A stretch of 64,000 bases of DNA, taken from the NCBI RefSeq assembly GCF_003319115.1, contig NZ_QOHF01000022.1:17743-81742 (forward strand). The letters run 5' to 3'. The position numbers were made by a program, and so were the translations under genes. The DNA is from Geodermatophilus sp. TF02-6 (GTDB lineage: Bacteria > Actinomycetota > Actinomycetes > Mycobacteriales > Geodermatophilaceae). Positions 18,474-26,851 of the stretch are shown here, one piece after another. Below the pieces are notes generated by a model, which was given only the letters and a program-made list of their open reading frames with translations, had not been told where the DNA came from and made no database searches. The number at the start of each line of letters is the position of its first letter. The first letter of the stretch is position 1.

Positions 18474-18493
18474 TGATAGCACTTCTGATAGCA
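18474..18493 (-). promoter_or_regulatory. Likely vapBC operator: direct repeat TGATAGCA
   Basis: TGATAGCA occurs at 18474-18481 and 18486-18493, 12 bp apart. The downstream copy overlaps a TATCAT -10-like element on the minus strand directly before vapB. RHH antitoxins commonly bind such sites to autorepress. Confidence 0.5.
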
Positions 18494-18590
18494 GGCTCTG
18501 CCGGCGCTCGGACGGTCGCCGCCGCGAGGGGCCCGGCATAGGGTGCCAGCACCCCGCTCACGGGGCCGCCGATCCGGGAAGGGGTGCTGC

Positions 18591-19547
18591 ATGACCGACG
18601 GTACGAGCACCACGGGCAGCCGGAGGACCGCCGGCGCTGCCTCCGGCAGGACGCGGGCGGCCGCCGCGGCGGCCACCGAGGACCGGGCGCGGACCGTCCG
18701 GCCCGAGCAGGTGGTGGTCGACGAGCCGCCGCCGGAGCCGGACTACCCGCGCTACCGGGTCGAGCCCGGCACCGGCGTCCGGCTGGCCGAGGTCGACCCC
18801 GACGAGTCCGAGCACTACCAGAAGAAGAAGCAGGTCGTCCCGGAGCTGGAGAAGCAGCGCAAGCGCATCGCGGACCTGCAGGCCCGTCTCTACGGAGAGA
18901 ACCGCCGGAGCATGCTGCTCGTGCTGCAGGCGATGGACACCGGCGGCAAGGACGGCACCATCAAGCACGTCTTCCAGGGCGTGAACCCGCAGGGCTGCCA
19001 GGTCTGGTCGTTCAAGGCGCCCAGCGCCGAGGAGTCCGGCCACGACTTCCTGTGGCGCTACCACCAGCGGGTCCCGCCGCGGGGCATGATCCACATCTTC
19101 AACCGCTCGCACTACGAGGACGTGCTCGTGGTGCGGGTCAAGGGGCTGGTGCCGGAGGAGGTCTGGCGACCCCGCTACGAGGTCATCAACCAGTTCGAGC
19201 ACGCCCTCGCCCTCAGCGGCGTGACCGTGCTCAAGTTCTACCTGCACATCTCCAAGGAGGAGCAGAAGCGCCGCCTGGAGAGCCGCCTGGCCGACCCGGA
19301 CAAGCGGTGGAAGTTCTCCGCCAACGACCTGCGCGAACGCCGGTCCTGGGACGACTACATGGCCGCGTTCGAGGAGGCGATCACCAACACCTCGACCGAC
19401 GTCGCACCGTGGTACGTCGTCCCGGCCGACAACAAGTGGTACCGCAACCTGGTGATCGCGCGGACCATCGCCGACACGCTGGAGGCGATGGACCCGCAGT
19501 TCCCCGCCCCCGAGGCCGGCCTCGACCAGGTGGTCGTCGAGGACTGA
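18591..19547 (+). CDS. ppk2: Polyphosphate kinase 2 family protein
   Basis: This 318-aa PPK2 enzyme transfers phosphate between polyphosphate and nucleotides. The Walker-A-like MDTGGKDGT is at residues 115-123, followed by VFQGVNPQGCQVWSFKAPS, WRYHQRVPPRGMIHIFNRSH (lid and Walker B region) and the C-terminal SANDLRERRSWDDYMAAFEE. The first 50 residues are a low-complexity Ala/Arg/Thr tail. The start is ATG 18591 after an AAGGGG site; an upstream in-frame start at 18543 adds 16 residues without support. Direction (NMP, NDP or AMP) cannot be told. Confidence 0.92.
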   Translation: MTDGTSTTGSRRTAGAASGRTRAAAAAATEDRARTVRPEQVVVDEPPPEPDYPRYRVEPGTGVRLAEVDPDESEHYQKKKQVVPELEKQRKRIADLQARLYGENRRSMLLVLQAMDTGGKDGTIKHVFQGVNPQGCQVWSFKAPSAEESGHDFLWRYHQRVPPRGMIHIFNRSHYEDVLVVRVKGLVPEEVWRPRYEVINQFEHALALSGVTVLKFYLHISKEEQKRRLESRLADPDKRWKFSANDLRERRSWDDYMAAFEEAITNTSTDVAPWYVVPADNKWYRNLVIARTIADTLEAMDPQFPAPEAGLDQVVVED

Positions 19548-19653
19548 GCCCCCGCGGGTCAGCCGCTACCGGCCTCGCGGAGCACGCACGCCCGCTCGTC
19601 GACGGCGTCCGGAGCTCGGGGCAGGTGATCGCGGGCTACGTGCGGTGACCTCG

Positions 19654-19699
19654 GGACGCTCGTGCTCTGCCCACCACCGTGGGCAGAGCACGAGCGTCC
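19654..19699. repeat. 46-bp palindrome, copy 1
   Basis: Two perfect 21-bp arms beginning GGACGCTCGTGCTCTG surround a 4-base loop CACC. A nearly identical copy lies at 34528-34573. It is located between the 3' ends of ppk2 and the converging enoyl-CoA hydratase gene, so it may act as a bidirectional terminator or be a miniature repeat. Confidence 0.9.
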
Positions 19700-19706
19700 G
19701 CGGACC

Positions 19707-20486
19707 TCAGTCGGCCGCGGGCACCCAGCGGGCGGGGCGCTTCTCGCGGAACGCGGCGATGCCCTCCTGCCCCTCGTCGGAGGCGAAGAAGCGGGCGGAG
19801 AGGTCGAGCAGGTCGTCGAACGAGCCGCGCAGGCCGCCGGCGCGCAGCAGCCGCTTGGTCTCGGCCAGCGCCGCGGGCGCACCGGCCGCGAGCGCGCCGA
19901 CCTGGGCGGCGACGGCGGCGTCCACCTCGTCGTCGGACACGCAGCGGTCGACCAGCCCACCGGCCGCCGCGGCGGCCGCGTCGAACACCTCGCCGGTGAG
20001 CATCAGCCGGTGCGCCGCGTGCGGCAGCATCCGCGGCAGGACGACGGCGGAGATCACCGCCGGCACGATGCCCAGGCGCACCTCGGAGAAGGCGAACGTC
20101 GCCGACGTCCCGGCGACGACCACGTCGCAGGCCGCCGCCAGCCCCACTCCGCCGGCCCGCGCCGGCCCGCGGACGACGGCGACGATGGGCTTGGGCGAGC
20201 GCCAGACGGTCTCCAGGATCGCGGGGAACTCGCGCACCCCCTGGTCCCCGGCCGCACCCCCGGCCGCCTCGGACAGGTCCATGCCCGCGCAGAAGACCCG
20301 CCCGGTGTGGTCGAGCACGACCACCCGCACCGCGTCGTCGGCCAGCGCGTGGGCGAGCGCGGCCCGCAGCTGCGCGCGCATCACCCGGGACAGCGCGTTG
20401 CGGTTGGCGGGGGAGTCCAGCGTGAGGGTGGCGACCCCGCGGGAGACCGAGACCTGCAGCACCTGGTCGGACGTCACGCCCCGCAT
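19707..20486 (-). CDS. Enoyl-CoA hydratase/isomerase family protein
   Basis: This 259-aa crotonase-fold protein has TLDSPANRNALSRVMRAQL at the N-terminus, FCAGMDLSEAAGG as the first oxyanion-hole loop, and ARAGGVGLAAACDVVVAG as the second. The substrate is probably an acyl-CoA of fatty-acid or amino-acid catabolism, not resolvable. The start is ATG 20486; a GTG at 20477 is an alternative. It is divergent from hemW with about 40 bp between them. Confidence 0.88.
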   Translation of the reverse strand: MRGVTSDQVLQVSVSRGVATLTLDSPANRNALSRVMRAQLRAALAHALADDAVRVVVLDHTGRVFCAGMDLSEAAGGAAGDQGVREFPAILETVWRSPKPIVAVVRGPARAGGVGLAAACDVVVAGTSATFAFSEVRLGIVPAVISAVVLPRMLPHAAHRLMLTGEVFDAAAAAAGGLVDRCVSDDEVDAAVAAQVGALAAGAPAALAETKRLLRAGGLRGSFDDLLDLSARFFASDEGQEGIAAFREKRPARWVPAAD

Positions 20487-20525
20487 CCTGCCGGGGGCGG
20501 GACGGGGAGAGCACACTGGGAGCGG

Positions 20526-21746
20526 ATGACCACCGCCCTGCCGCTGCTGGAGACCCCGGGCCGGTCCCTGGAGCTGCCCGACCGCGCCCGCGAGGGCCTG
20601 GCCACCACGCCGTTCGGGCTCTACGTGCACGTGCCCTTCTGCGCGACCCGCTGCGGCTACTGCGACTTCAACACCTACACCGCCGACGAGCTGGGCCCCG
20701 GCGCCAGCCGCGCCGAGTACGCCGGCACCGCGATCGCCGAGCTGCACCGGGCCGCCGCGACCCTCGGCCCCGACCTGCCGACGGTCGCCACCGTCTTCGT
20801 CGGCGGCGGCACCCCGACGCTGCTGCCCGCCGAGGACCTCGCCGCCGTGCTGGCGACCATCCGCGACCTGTTCCCGGTCGCCGCCGACGTCGAGGTCACC
20901 ACCGAGGCCAACCCGGAGACCGTGACGCCGGCCGTCCTGGCCCGGCTGCGGGAGGCCGGCTTCACCCGGATCAGCCTGGGCATGCAGTCCGCGGCCGAGC
21001 ACGTGCTCGCCGTCCTCGACCGCCGGCACACCCCCGGCCGCGCCGTCGAGGCGGCGCGGGAGGCGCACGGGGCCGGCTTCGCGCACGTCAACCTCGACCT
21101 GATCTACGGGACGCCGGGGGAGACCGACGCCGACTGGGCCGCCTCCCTCGGCGCCGTCCTCGACGCCCCCGTCGACCACGTGAGCGCCTACGCCCTCATC
21201 GTCGAGGAGGGCACCCGGCTGGCCCGCCGGATACACCGCGGCGAGCTGCCGATGCCCGACGACGACGTCCTCGCCGACCGCTACGAGCAGGCCGACGCCA
21301 CCCTCCGCGCGGCCGGCTTCGAGTGGTACGAGGTGTCGAACTGGGCGCGGGGCGAGGCCGCCCGGTGCCGGCACAACGAGCTGTACTGGACCGGCGCCAA
21401 CTGGTGGGGCGTCGGCCCGGGCGCGCACAGCCACGTCGGCGGGCTGCGCTGGTGGAACGTCAAGCACCCGGCCGCCCACGCCGGCCGGCTGCTGCGTGGG
21501 GAGAGCCCGGCGCAGGACGCCGAGCTCCTCGACGACGCCGACCGCGCGCTGGAGACGGTCATGCTCGGCCTGCGGCTGCGCGAGGGGCTGCCGCTGACGG
21601 CGCTGTCGGCCGCCGGCCGGGCCCGCGCCGCGGAGGCCGTGGTCCGCGGGCTGCTCGAGCCGGGCGCCCACGCGGCCGGCCGGGCCGTGCTCACCGACCG
21701 CGGGCGGCTGCTGGCCGACGCCGTCGTCCGGGAGCTGACCGGGTGA
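20526..21746 (+). CDS. hemW: Radical SAM heme chaperone HemW
   Basis: This 406-aa protein carries the radical SAM motif CATRCGYC (Cys39, Cys43, Cys46) that ligates a 4Fe-4S cluster, then VFVGGGTPTLLP and ISLGMQSAAEHVL typical of the HemN/HemW family. The HemN C-terminal domain ends at VRELTG. Lacking HemN-specific N-terminal sequence, it is best called HemW, which inserts heme into proteins such as respiratory cytochromes. A GGAG element overlaps the region before ATG 20526. Confidence 0.93.
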   Translation: MTTALPLLETPGRSLELPDRAREGLATTPFGLYVHVPFCATRCGYCDFNTYTADELGPGASRAEYAGTAIAELHRAAATLGPDLPTVATVFVGGGTPTLLPAEDLAAVLATIRDLFPVAADVEVTTEANPETVTPAVLARLREAGFTRISLGMQSAAEHVLAVLDRRHTPGRAVEAAREAHGAGFAHVNLDLIYGTPGETDADWAASLGAVLDAPVDHVSAYALIVEEGTRLARRIHRGELPMPDDDVLADRYEQADATLRAAGFEWYEVSNWARGEAARCRHNELYWTGANWWGVGPGAHSHVGGLRWWNVKHPAAHAGRLLRGESPAQDAELLDDADRALETVMLGLRLREGLPLTALSAAGRARAAEAVVRGLLEPGAHAAGRAVLTDRGRLLADAVVRELTG

Positions 21747-21860
21747 GGACCCCCTGCCCCCCACCCCTCGCAGGCTCGGCAGCCAGGCCCCGTCCAGAGG
21801 CTCGCCGCGAGCCTGCGAGTGGTGAGGAGGACGGGGCCCTTCTGCCTGCAGGGGACCGGC
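21747..21860. repeat. Copy of the dispersed GGACGGGG intergenic repeat, after hemW
   Basis: This carries AGGACCCCCTGCC and CCTCGCAGGCTCGG followed by GGCCCCGTCC, then GAGCCTGCGAGTGGTGAGG and AGGACGGGGCCC. The arms can fold into a long hairpin directly downstream of the hemW stop. Confidence 0.65.
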
Positions 21861-21933
21861 GGAGCGGGTCCCCGCCCCCGCCGAGACCGTGCAGTTCCTG
21901 CCTGACGACGTCGCGGTCACCCGCGCGACCTGC

Positions 21934-22320
21934 TCACGGCCCGCGGGACCGGTGAGCGCCGTGCCGATCAGTCCGGCCCGGCGGGACGAGGCCGTCGAGG
22001 TCGAGCACGCGGACGTGGATGACGGTGCGCTGCTGCAGCGCGGCCCGCAGAGCCCGGTGCAGGCCGTCCTCGAGGTAGAGCTCGCCGTGCCACTGGACGG
22101 CGTGGGGGAACAGGTCGCCGTAGAAGGTCGAGTCGTCGGCCAGCAGGGTGTCCAGCGCCAGCTCGCGCCGGGTGGTGGTCAGGGTGTCTAGCCGGATCTG
22201 CCGCGGCGGGATCATCGCCCAGTCCCGCGTCGACAGACCGTGGTCGGGATAGGGCCGGCCGTTCCGGACCGCTTTGAAGATCAGCGCCTCGACCTCCGCC
22301 CGCACGAGCCCCGTGGGCAC
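21934..22320 (-). CDS. Conserved hypothetical protein with ParB/sulfiredoxin-like pattern
   Basis: The product is 128 aa. The core [39 protein letters not shown] and [19 protein letters not shown] looks like a conserved actinobacterial family. [12 protein letters not shown] followed by [11 protein letters not shown] recalls the DGHHR motif of ParB/sulfiredoxin folds; that link is my inference. It is divergent from hrcA across about 280 bp that hold a repeat copy and the CIRCE element. Function is unknown. Confidence 0.75.
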   Translation of the reverse strand: MPTGLVRAEVEALIFKAVRNGRPYPDHGLSTRDWAMIPPRQIRLDTLTTTRRELALDTLLADDSTFYGDLFPHAVQWHGELYLEDGLHRALRAALQQRTVIHVRVLDLDGLVPPGRTDRHGAHRSRGP

Positions 22321-22367
22321 CGAACTCCTCCGCCGAGCCTATCGACCCCGCGCCGCGCCCCGGCGGC

Positions 22368-22472
22368 CCCGTCCAGAGGCTCGCCGCGAGCGTGCGAGCG
22401 GTCGGACGGCCTCGGTTCAGGGGCCCGCCGCGAGCCTGCGAGTGGTGGGGGGAACCGAGGTCCTTCCAGGGG
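22368..22472. repeat. Copy of the dispersed intergenic repeat, upstream of hrcA
   Basis: GGCCCCGTCC with GCTCGCCGCGAGCGTGCGAG and a second GCCGCGAGCCTGCGAGTGG block lie between the divergent 21934-22320 and hrcA genes. This copy is rearranged: the CGGTTC and GAACCG arms replace the usual CCCCGTCC/GGACGGGG closing arms. Confidence 0.5.
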
Positions 22473-22490
22473 TCCGTCAAGTATGCTGAT

Positions 22491-22517
22491 CTGGCACTCC
22501 GTCCGTGCGAGTGCCAG
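22491..22517 (+). promoter_or_regulatory. CIRCE operator upstream of hrcA-dnaJ
   Basis: CTGGCACTC, nine bases, GAGTGCCAG: a perfect inverted repeat matching the CIRCE consensus (TTAGCACTC-N9-GAGTGCTAA) apart from the outer AT pairs changed to GC. HrcA binds CIRCE to repress heat-shock genes, so hrcA-dnaJ should be autoregulated. A TATGCT -10-like element precedes it at 22482. Confidence 0.92.
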
Positions 22518-22599
22518 CGTCGGCGGGCGCCGGCCCCGGGCGCCGCGGCCTCCCGCGGGGGGTCGCACGACGCGTCGACCGGTACGGGGAGGTGTCACC

Positions 22600-23622
22600 G
22601 TGGCGCACGACGACCGCCGCCTGCAGGTCCTGCGGGCGATCGTGCAGGACTACGTCTCGACCAACGACCCGGTGGGCAGCAAGGCCCTCGCCGAGCGGCA
22701 CGACCTCGGCGTCTCGCCGGCCACGATCCGCAACGACATGGCCGTGCTCGAGGAGCTGGGCTACATCACCCAGCCGCACACCAGCGCCGGGCGGGTGCCC
22801 ACCGACAAGGGCTACCGGCTCTTCGTCGACCGGCTGTCGGCGATCAAGCCGCTCTCGGTCGCCGAGCGCCGGGCGATCGAGCGCTTCCTCGACGGCGCCC
22901 TCGACCTGCACGACGTCCTCAACCGCACGGTGCGGCTGCTCGCCCAGCTCACCCATCAGGTCGCCGTCGTGCAGTACCCGACGCTGTCGCGCAGCGCGGT
23001 GCGCCACCTCGAGGTCGTCCAGGTGGCCAGCTCCCGGCTGCTGCTGGTGCTGATCACCGACACCGGCCGGGTCGAGCAGCGGCTGATCGACTGCCCGGTC
23101 GACGTCGACCGGGACGACGTCGCCGAGCTGCGGGCGCTGCTGAACACCGCGTTCGGCGGCGCGCAGCTGGCCGACGCCGCCAGCAAGGTGCCCGACCTGC
23201 TGGACACCGCGCCGCCGCACCTGCGGTCCCTGGTCGCCGCGGTCGGCGCGGCCCTGGTCGAGACGCTGGTCGAGCCGGGAGAGGACCGCCTGGTCGTCGG
23301 CGGGACGGCGAACCTGGCGCGGGAGGCGATGCAGTTCCCCGGCAGCCTGCGCCCGCTGCTGGAGGCGCTGGAAGAACAGGTCGTCGTCCTGCGGTTGATC
23401 AGCGAGGTGGACACCGGCGGTGCCGTGCTCGTGCGCATCGGCGAGGAGAACGCGCACGAGGCGCTCTCCGGGGCGTCGGTGGTCTCCGTGGGCTACGGCT
23501 CCGGTGAGCGCGCGCTCGGGGGGCTCGGCATCGTGGGCCCCACCCGCATGGACTACCCGACGAACATGGCCGCGGTGCGCGCCGTGGCCCGCTACGTCGG
23601 CCAGATCCTGGCCGAGAGCTGA
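22600..23622 (+). CDS. hrcA: Heat-inducible transcription repressor HrcA
   Basis: This 340-aa repressor has an N-terminal winged helix ([53 protein letters not shown]), the classic HrcA start. It ends [20 protein letters not shown], also typical. The GTG start at 22600 is preceded by GGGGAGG. The CIRCE element 83 bp upstream is its expected binding site. dnaJ follows after 16 bp. Confidence 0.97.
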   Translation: MAHDDRRLQVLRAIVQDYVSTNDPVGSKALAERHDLGVSPATIRNDMAVLEELGYITQPHTSAGRVPTDKGYRLFVDRLSAIKPLSVAERRAIERFLDGALDLHDVLNRTVRLLAQLTHQVAVVQYPTLSRSAVRHLEVVQVASSRLLLVLITDTGRVEQRLIDCPVDVDRDDVAELRALLNTAFGGAQLADAASKVPDLLDTAPPHLRSLVAAVGAALVETLVEPGEDRLVVGGTANLAREAMQFPGSLRPLLEALEEQVVVLRLISEVDTGGAVLVRIGEENAHEALSGASVVSVGYGSGERALGGLGIVGPTRMDYPTNMAAVRAVARYVGQILAES

Positions 23623-23638
23623 GGGCTGAGACATCTCG

Positions 23639-24766
23639 ATGGCAACCGACTACTACGGCGTGCTGGGCCTGACCCGCGGGGCCAGCGACTCCGACATCAA
23701 GAAGGCCTACCGGCGGCTGGCCCGGGACCTGCACCCCGACGTCAACCCCGACCCGGAGGCCAAGGAGCGCTTCCAGGAGGTCAGCCGCGCCTACCAGGCG
23801 CTGACCGACCCGGACAAACGCCGCATCGTCGACCTCGGCGGCGACCCGTTCGACACCGCCGCCGGCGCCGGGGCGGGCAGTCCGTTCGGCGGAACCGGCT
23901 TCGGCGGGCTCGGCGACATCATGGACGCCTTCTTCGGCGGCGGGGCGACCACCCGGGGCCCGCGCAGCCGCGTCCGCCCCGGCGGGGACGCGCTCATCCG
24001 CATCGACCTCGACCTCGACGAGACGGTGTTCGGCGCCACCAAGGACATCACCGTCGACACCGCCGTCCTCTGCGACGTGTGCGTCGGCGGCGGCGCCGCG
24101 CCCGGTACGCACGCGACCACCTGCACCACCTGCTCGGGTCGCGGCGAGGTGCAGAGCGTGCAGCGCTCGTTCCTCGGCCAGGTCGTCTCCACCCGCACCT
24201 GCCCCACCTGTGGCGGCACCGGCGAGGTGATCCCCGAGCCGTGCCCGAAGTGCGGCGGCGACGGGCGGGTCCGGGCCCGGCGCACCATCCCGGTCAAGGT
24301 GCCCGCCGGGGTCGAGGACGGCATGCGGATCCGGCTCACCGGCCACGGCGAGGTCGGTCCCGGGGGCGGACCGGCCGGCGACCTGTACGTGGAGATCGCC
24401 GAGCGGCCGCACCCGGTCTTCACCCGCGACGGGGAGGACCTGCACTGCCGGGTCTCCCTGCCGATGACCGCCGCCGCGCTCGGCACCACCCTCACCCTGG
24501 AGACCCTCGACGGCCAGGAGGAGGAGGTCGACGTCCGGCCCGGGACGCAGTCGGGCAGCGTGCTCACCCTGCGGGCCAAGGGCGCGCCGCGGCTGCGGGC
24601 CACCGGGCGCGGCAACCTGCTGGTGCACGTGGAGGTGGAGACGCCGACCCGGCTGGACGCCGAGCAGGAGAAGCTGCTGCGCGAGCTGGCGGCGCTGCGC
24701 GGAGAGGACCGCCCGGGCTCCTCCTCCGAGGGGCAGGGCGGGCTCTTCTCCCGGTTGTTCAAGTGA
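23639..24766 (+). CDS. dnaJ: Chaperone protein DnaJ (DnaJ2 type)
   Basis: This 375-aa co-chaperone of DnaK has a J domain with HPD at residues 32-34, a Gly/Phe-rich linker ([14 protein letters not shown]), four zinc-finger repeats CxxCxGxG ([32 protein letters not shown]) and the C-terminal substrate-binding beta domains. It is in an operon with hrcA, as in other actinobacteria where this second DnaJ copy accompanies hrcA. The first zinc repeat has Val before its Gly, a small departure from consensus. Confidence 0.97.
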   Translation: MATDYYGVLGLTRGASDSDIKKAYRRLARDLHPDVNPDPEAKERFQEVSRAYQALTDPDKRRIVDLGGDPFDTAAGAGAGSPFGGTGFGGLGDIMDAFFGGGATTRGPRSRVRPGGDALIRIDLDLDETVFGATKDITVDTAVLCDVCVGGGAAPGTHATTCTTCSGRGEVQSVQRSFLGQVVSTRTCPTCGGTGEVIPEPCPKCGGDGRVRARRTIPVKVPAGVEDGMRIRLTGHGEVGPGGGPAGDLYVEIAERPHPVFTRDGEDLHCRVSLPMTAAALGTTLTLETLDGQEEEVDVRPGTQSGSVLTLRAKGAPRLRATGRGNLLVHVEVETPTRLDAEQEKLLRELAALRGEDRPGSSSEGQGGLFSRLFK

Positions 24767-24779
24767 GCTGGTCGTCGCG

Positions 24780-25547
24780 GTGAGCACCGTCCCGACCGAC
24801 GCCCGGGTGCCCGAGCTCTACGGGGCGCCGCTGTTCCTCCTCGACGAGCTCCCCGACACCGCGCAGCTGCTGGTCGCCGGCGCCGAGGGCCGGCACGCCG
24901 TCGACGTGCTGCGGCTGGCCGCGGGCGAGCGGGTGCGGGTCGGGGACGGCCGCGGCACCGTGGCCGAGGGCGAGGTGGCCACGGCCGGCCCCGAGGGGCT
25001 GCGGGTGCGGGTCTCCGCCCGGTACGAGGTGCCGCCGCCGGCGCTGGAGCTGGTGCTGGTGCAGGCGCTGCCCAAGGGCGAGCGCGGGCCGCTGGCGGTG
25101 GAGCTGGCCACCGAGCTCGGCGTCGACCGCATCGTGCCCTGGGCGGCGTCCCGCTGCGTGACCCGCTGGCGGGAGGACCGCGTCGCCAAGGGGCTGGCCA
25201 GGTGGCGGGCCGCGGCCCGGGCGGCCAGCAAGCAGTCCCGCCGTCCCCGCGTGCCCGAGGTCACCGACGTGATGACCACCCGCCAGGTCTGCGGCGCCCT
25301 GGCCGACGTCGACCTGGCGCTGGTGCTGCACGAGCAGGCCCGCCACCCGCTGGCCCGGCTCGACCTGCCCGCCCAGGGCACGGTCGCCGTCGTCGTGGGC
25401 CCCGAGGGCGGGCTCACCGACGGCGAGGTGGTGGCCCTCTCCGCCGCCGGCGCCCGCCCGGTGCGCCTGGGCCCGGAGGTGCTGCGCACCTCGACCGCCG
25501 GCGCCGCCGCGCTGGCCGCCCTCTCCGCCCGCACCCGCTGGCGGTGA
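24780..25547 (+). CDS. rsmE: 16S rRNA (uracil1498-N3)-methyltransferase
   Basis: This 255-aa SPOUT methyltransferase has an N-terminal PUA-like part (GRHAVDVLRLAAGERVRVGD), then LVQALPKGERGPLAVELATE, and the C-terminal knot VVGPEGGLTDGEV and RLGPEVLRTSTAGAAALA that binds SAM. The start is GTG 24780, 13 bp after dnaJ, so it likely belongs to the hrcA-dnaJ operon, matching the order in mycobacteria. Confidence 0.95.
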   Translation: MSTVPTDARVPELYGAPLFLLDELPDTAQLLVAGAEGRHAVDVLRLAAGERVRVGDGRGTVAEGEVATAGPEGLRVRVSARYEVPPPALELVLVQALPKGERGPLAVELATELGVDRIVPWAASRCVTRWREDRVAKGLARWRAAARAASKQSRRPRVPEVTDVMTTRQVCGALADVDLALVLHEQARHPLARLDLPAQGTVAVVVGPEGGLTDGEVVALSAAGARPVRLGPEVLRTSTAGAAALAALSARTRWR

Positions 25548-25552
25548 CACTG

Positions 25553-25687
25553 TGACATCGTCGTCCTACCGGACGACACCGCGGCGGCGAGCGCGACGCC
25601 GGCGCCGGCCAGGAGGGTGCGGCGGGAGAACGCGGGGAGGGGCTGGGTCCGGAGGCCACCCGACCGGGCGGCGCGACGGGTGGCCAC
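25553..25687 (-). pseudogene. Orphan N-terminal fragment with Tat signal peptide
   Basis: Read on the minus strand from GTG 25687, the frame gives ATRRAARSGGL, then FSRRTLLAGAGVALAAAVSS, a convincing twin-arginine signal peptide with RR and a hydrophobic core. The frame runs directly into antisense rsmE sequence with no mature protein. A Tat-exported protein was probably cut at the rsmE 3' end by deletion or rearrangement. Chance similarity cannot be excluded. Confidence 0.4.
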
Positions 25688-25809
25688 TACGTCCTCGAGC
25701 GGGGGGAGGGGACGGGCACGGGACACCTCCGGGACGGGGGACGGGTCCGGGCCATCCTGGCCCAGGCTCGGCCCCCTCGCAGGGGCCCGCCGCCGGCCCT
25801 CCTGCAGGG

Positions 25810-25930
25810 CCCCCGGCCCCGTCCAGGGCACCGCCCTGAGCTCGCGAAGGGTGGGGAGGACGGGGTCCTTTCCGGTGAGGAGCAGGAGGGTCCTTCTCCG
25901 GTGGGGGGCGAGGGGGTCCTTCTCCTAGGG
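25810..25930. repeat. Copy of the dispersed intergenic repeat, before the HIT gene
   Basis: GGCCCCGTCC, then GAGCTCGCGAAGGGTGGGGAG and GGACGGGGTCCTTT, are followed by two further decayed GGGTCCTTCTCCGG blocks. The remaining sequence between the Tat fragment and this copy shows nothing recognisable. Confidence 0.6.
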
Positions 25931-25939
25931 TCGGCTCCC

Positions 25940-26299
25940 GTGACTGACTGCCTGTTCTGCCGGATGGTGGCCGGCGAGGTGCCGGCCACCGTCGTCCACG
26001 AGACCGACCGGACGCTGGCCTTCCGCGACATCAACCCCCAGGCGCCCACGCACGTCCTCGTCGTCCCCAAGCAGCACCACCCGACGGTGGCCGCCCTGGC
26101 CGAGGCCGACCCCGACCTGCTGGCCGCCGTCGTCCGGGCCGCCGCCGCGGTGGCGGTCCAGGAGGGGCTGGCGACCGAGGACGGCGTGGAGCCTGGCTAC
26201 CGCGTCGTCACCAACACCGGCCCGCAGGCGGGGCAGTCGGTGCCGCACGTGCACCTGCACGTCCTGGGCGGCCGCGACCTGACCTGGCCGCCCGGCTGA
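25940..26299 (+). CDS. HIT-family (HINT-like) nucleotide hydrolase
   Basis: This 119-aa protein begins MTDCLFCRMVAGEVPATVVH and ends with the histidine triad HVHLHVLGGRDLTWPPG. FRDINPQAPTHVLVVPKQH is also typical. Such HINT-like proteins hydrolyse nucleoside phosphoramidates or adenylated compounds. The GTG at 25940 is chosen over the upstream in-frame start because the family begins there. Confidence 0.93.
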   Translation: MTDCLFCRMVAGEVPATVVHETDRTLAFRDINPQAPTHVLVVPKQHHPTVAALAEADPDLLAAVVRAAAAVAVQEGLATEDGVEPGYRVVTNTGPQAGQSVPHVHLHVLGGRDLTWPPG

Positions 26300-26311
26300 G
26301 CGCAGGACCGC

Positions 26312-26779
26312 TCAGCGCCGGTTGCGCCGGGCGATCGTCGCGCTCAGCACGGCGGCGAACGACGTCCACGCCGCGTAGGGCAGCAGCGCGGCACCCGACC
26401 AGCGGTCCCGCGCCCAGGACCGGCGGGCGAGGTCGGCCGTCGAGGCAGCCAGGAGCACGGCCTCCGCGGTGGCCAGCGCCGGCCGCCGGGCACGGAAGAA
26501 CAGCCAGCTCCAGCCGGCGTTGAGCACCAGGTTGGCGAGGAAGGCCCGCAAGTAGCGGTCGCTGCCCGGCCCGGGCACGGAGAGGGCGCGGCCGCCGGCG
26601 AGGGCGAGCAGCGCGTACAGCGTCGTCCAGACCGGGCCGAATACGGCTCCCGGCGGCTGCCACGCCGGCTTGTCGAGCTGTCGGTACCAGCGGCTGCCGA
26701 CCGCGGTGCCGACCCCGCCGACGACGGCGGTGGCGGTCACGGCGGCCGAGGTCAGGACGTAGGGGGAACGGTGGGTCAC
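26312..26779 (-). CDS. tspO: TspO/MBR family membrane protein
   Basis: This 155-aa protein has five predicted transmembrane segments. WYRQLDKPAWQPPGAVFGPVW is the family signature (tryptophan-rich ligand pocket), followed by NLVLNAGWSWLFF. TspO proteins bind porphyrins or related tetrapyrroles and take part in oxidative or light stress responses. The start is GTG 26779. Confidence 0.92.
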   Translation of the reverse strand: MTHRSPYVLTSAAVTATAVVGGVGTAVGSRWYRQLDKPAWQPPGAVFGPVWTTLYALLALAGGRALSVPGPGSDRYLRAFLANLVLNAGWSWLFFRARRPALATAEAVLLAASTADLARRSWARDRWSGAALLPYAAWTSFAAVLSATIARRNRR

Positions 26780-26851
26780 GAGCCCGTCCTACCCGGATCC
26801 GGCGCCGCCACCGCCTGTCCCGCGCCGGCGCCCACCTGCCAGGCTGCCGCC

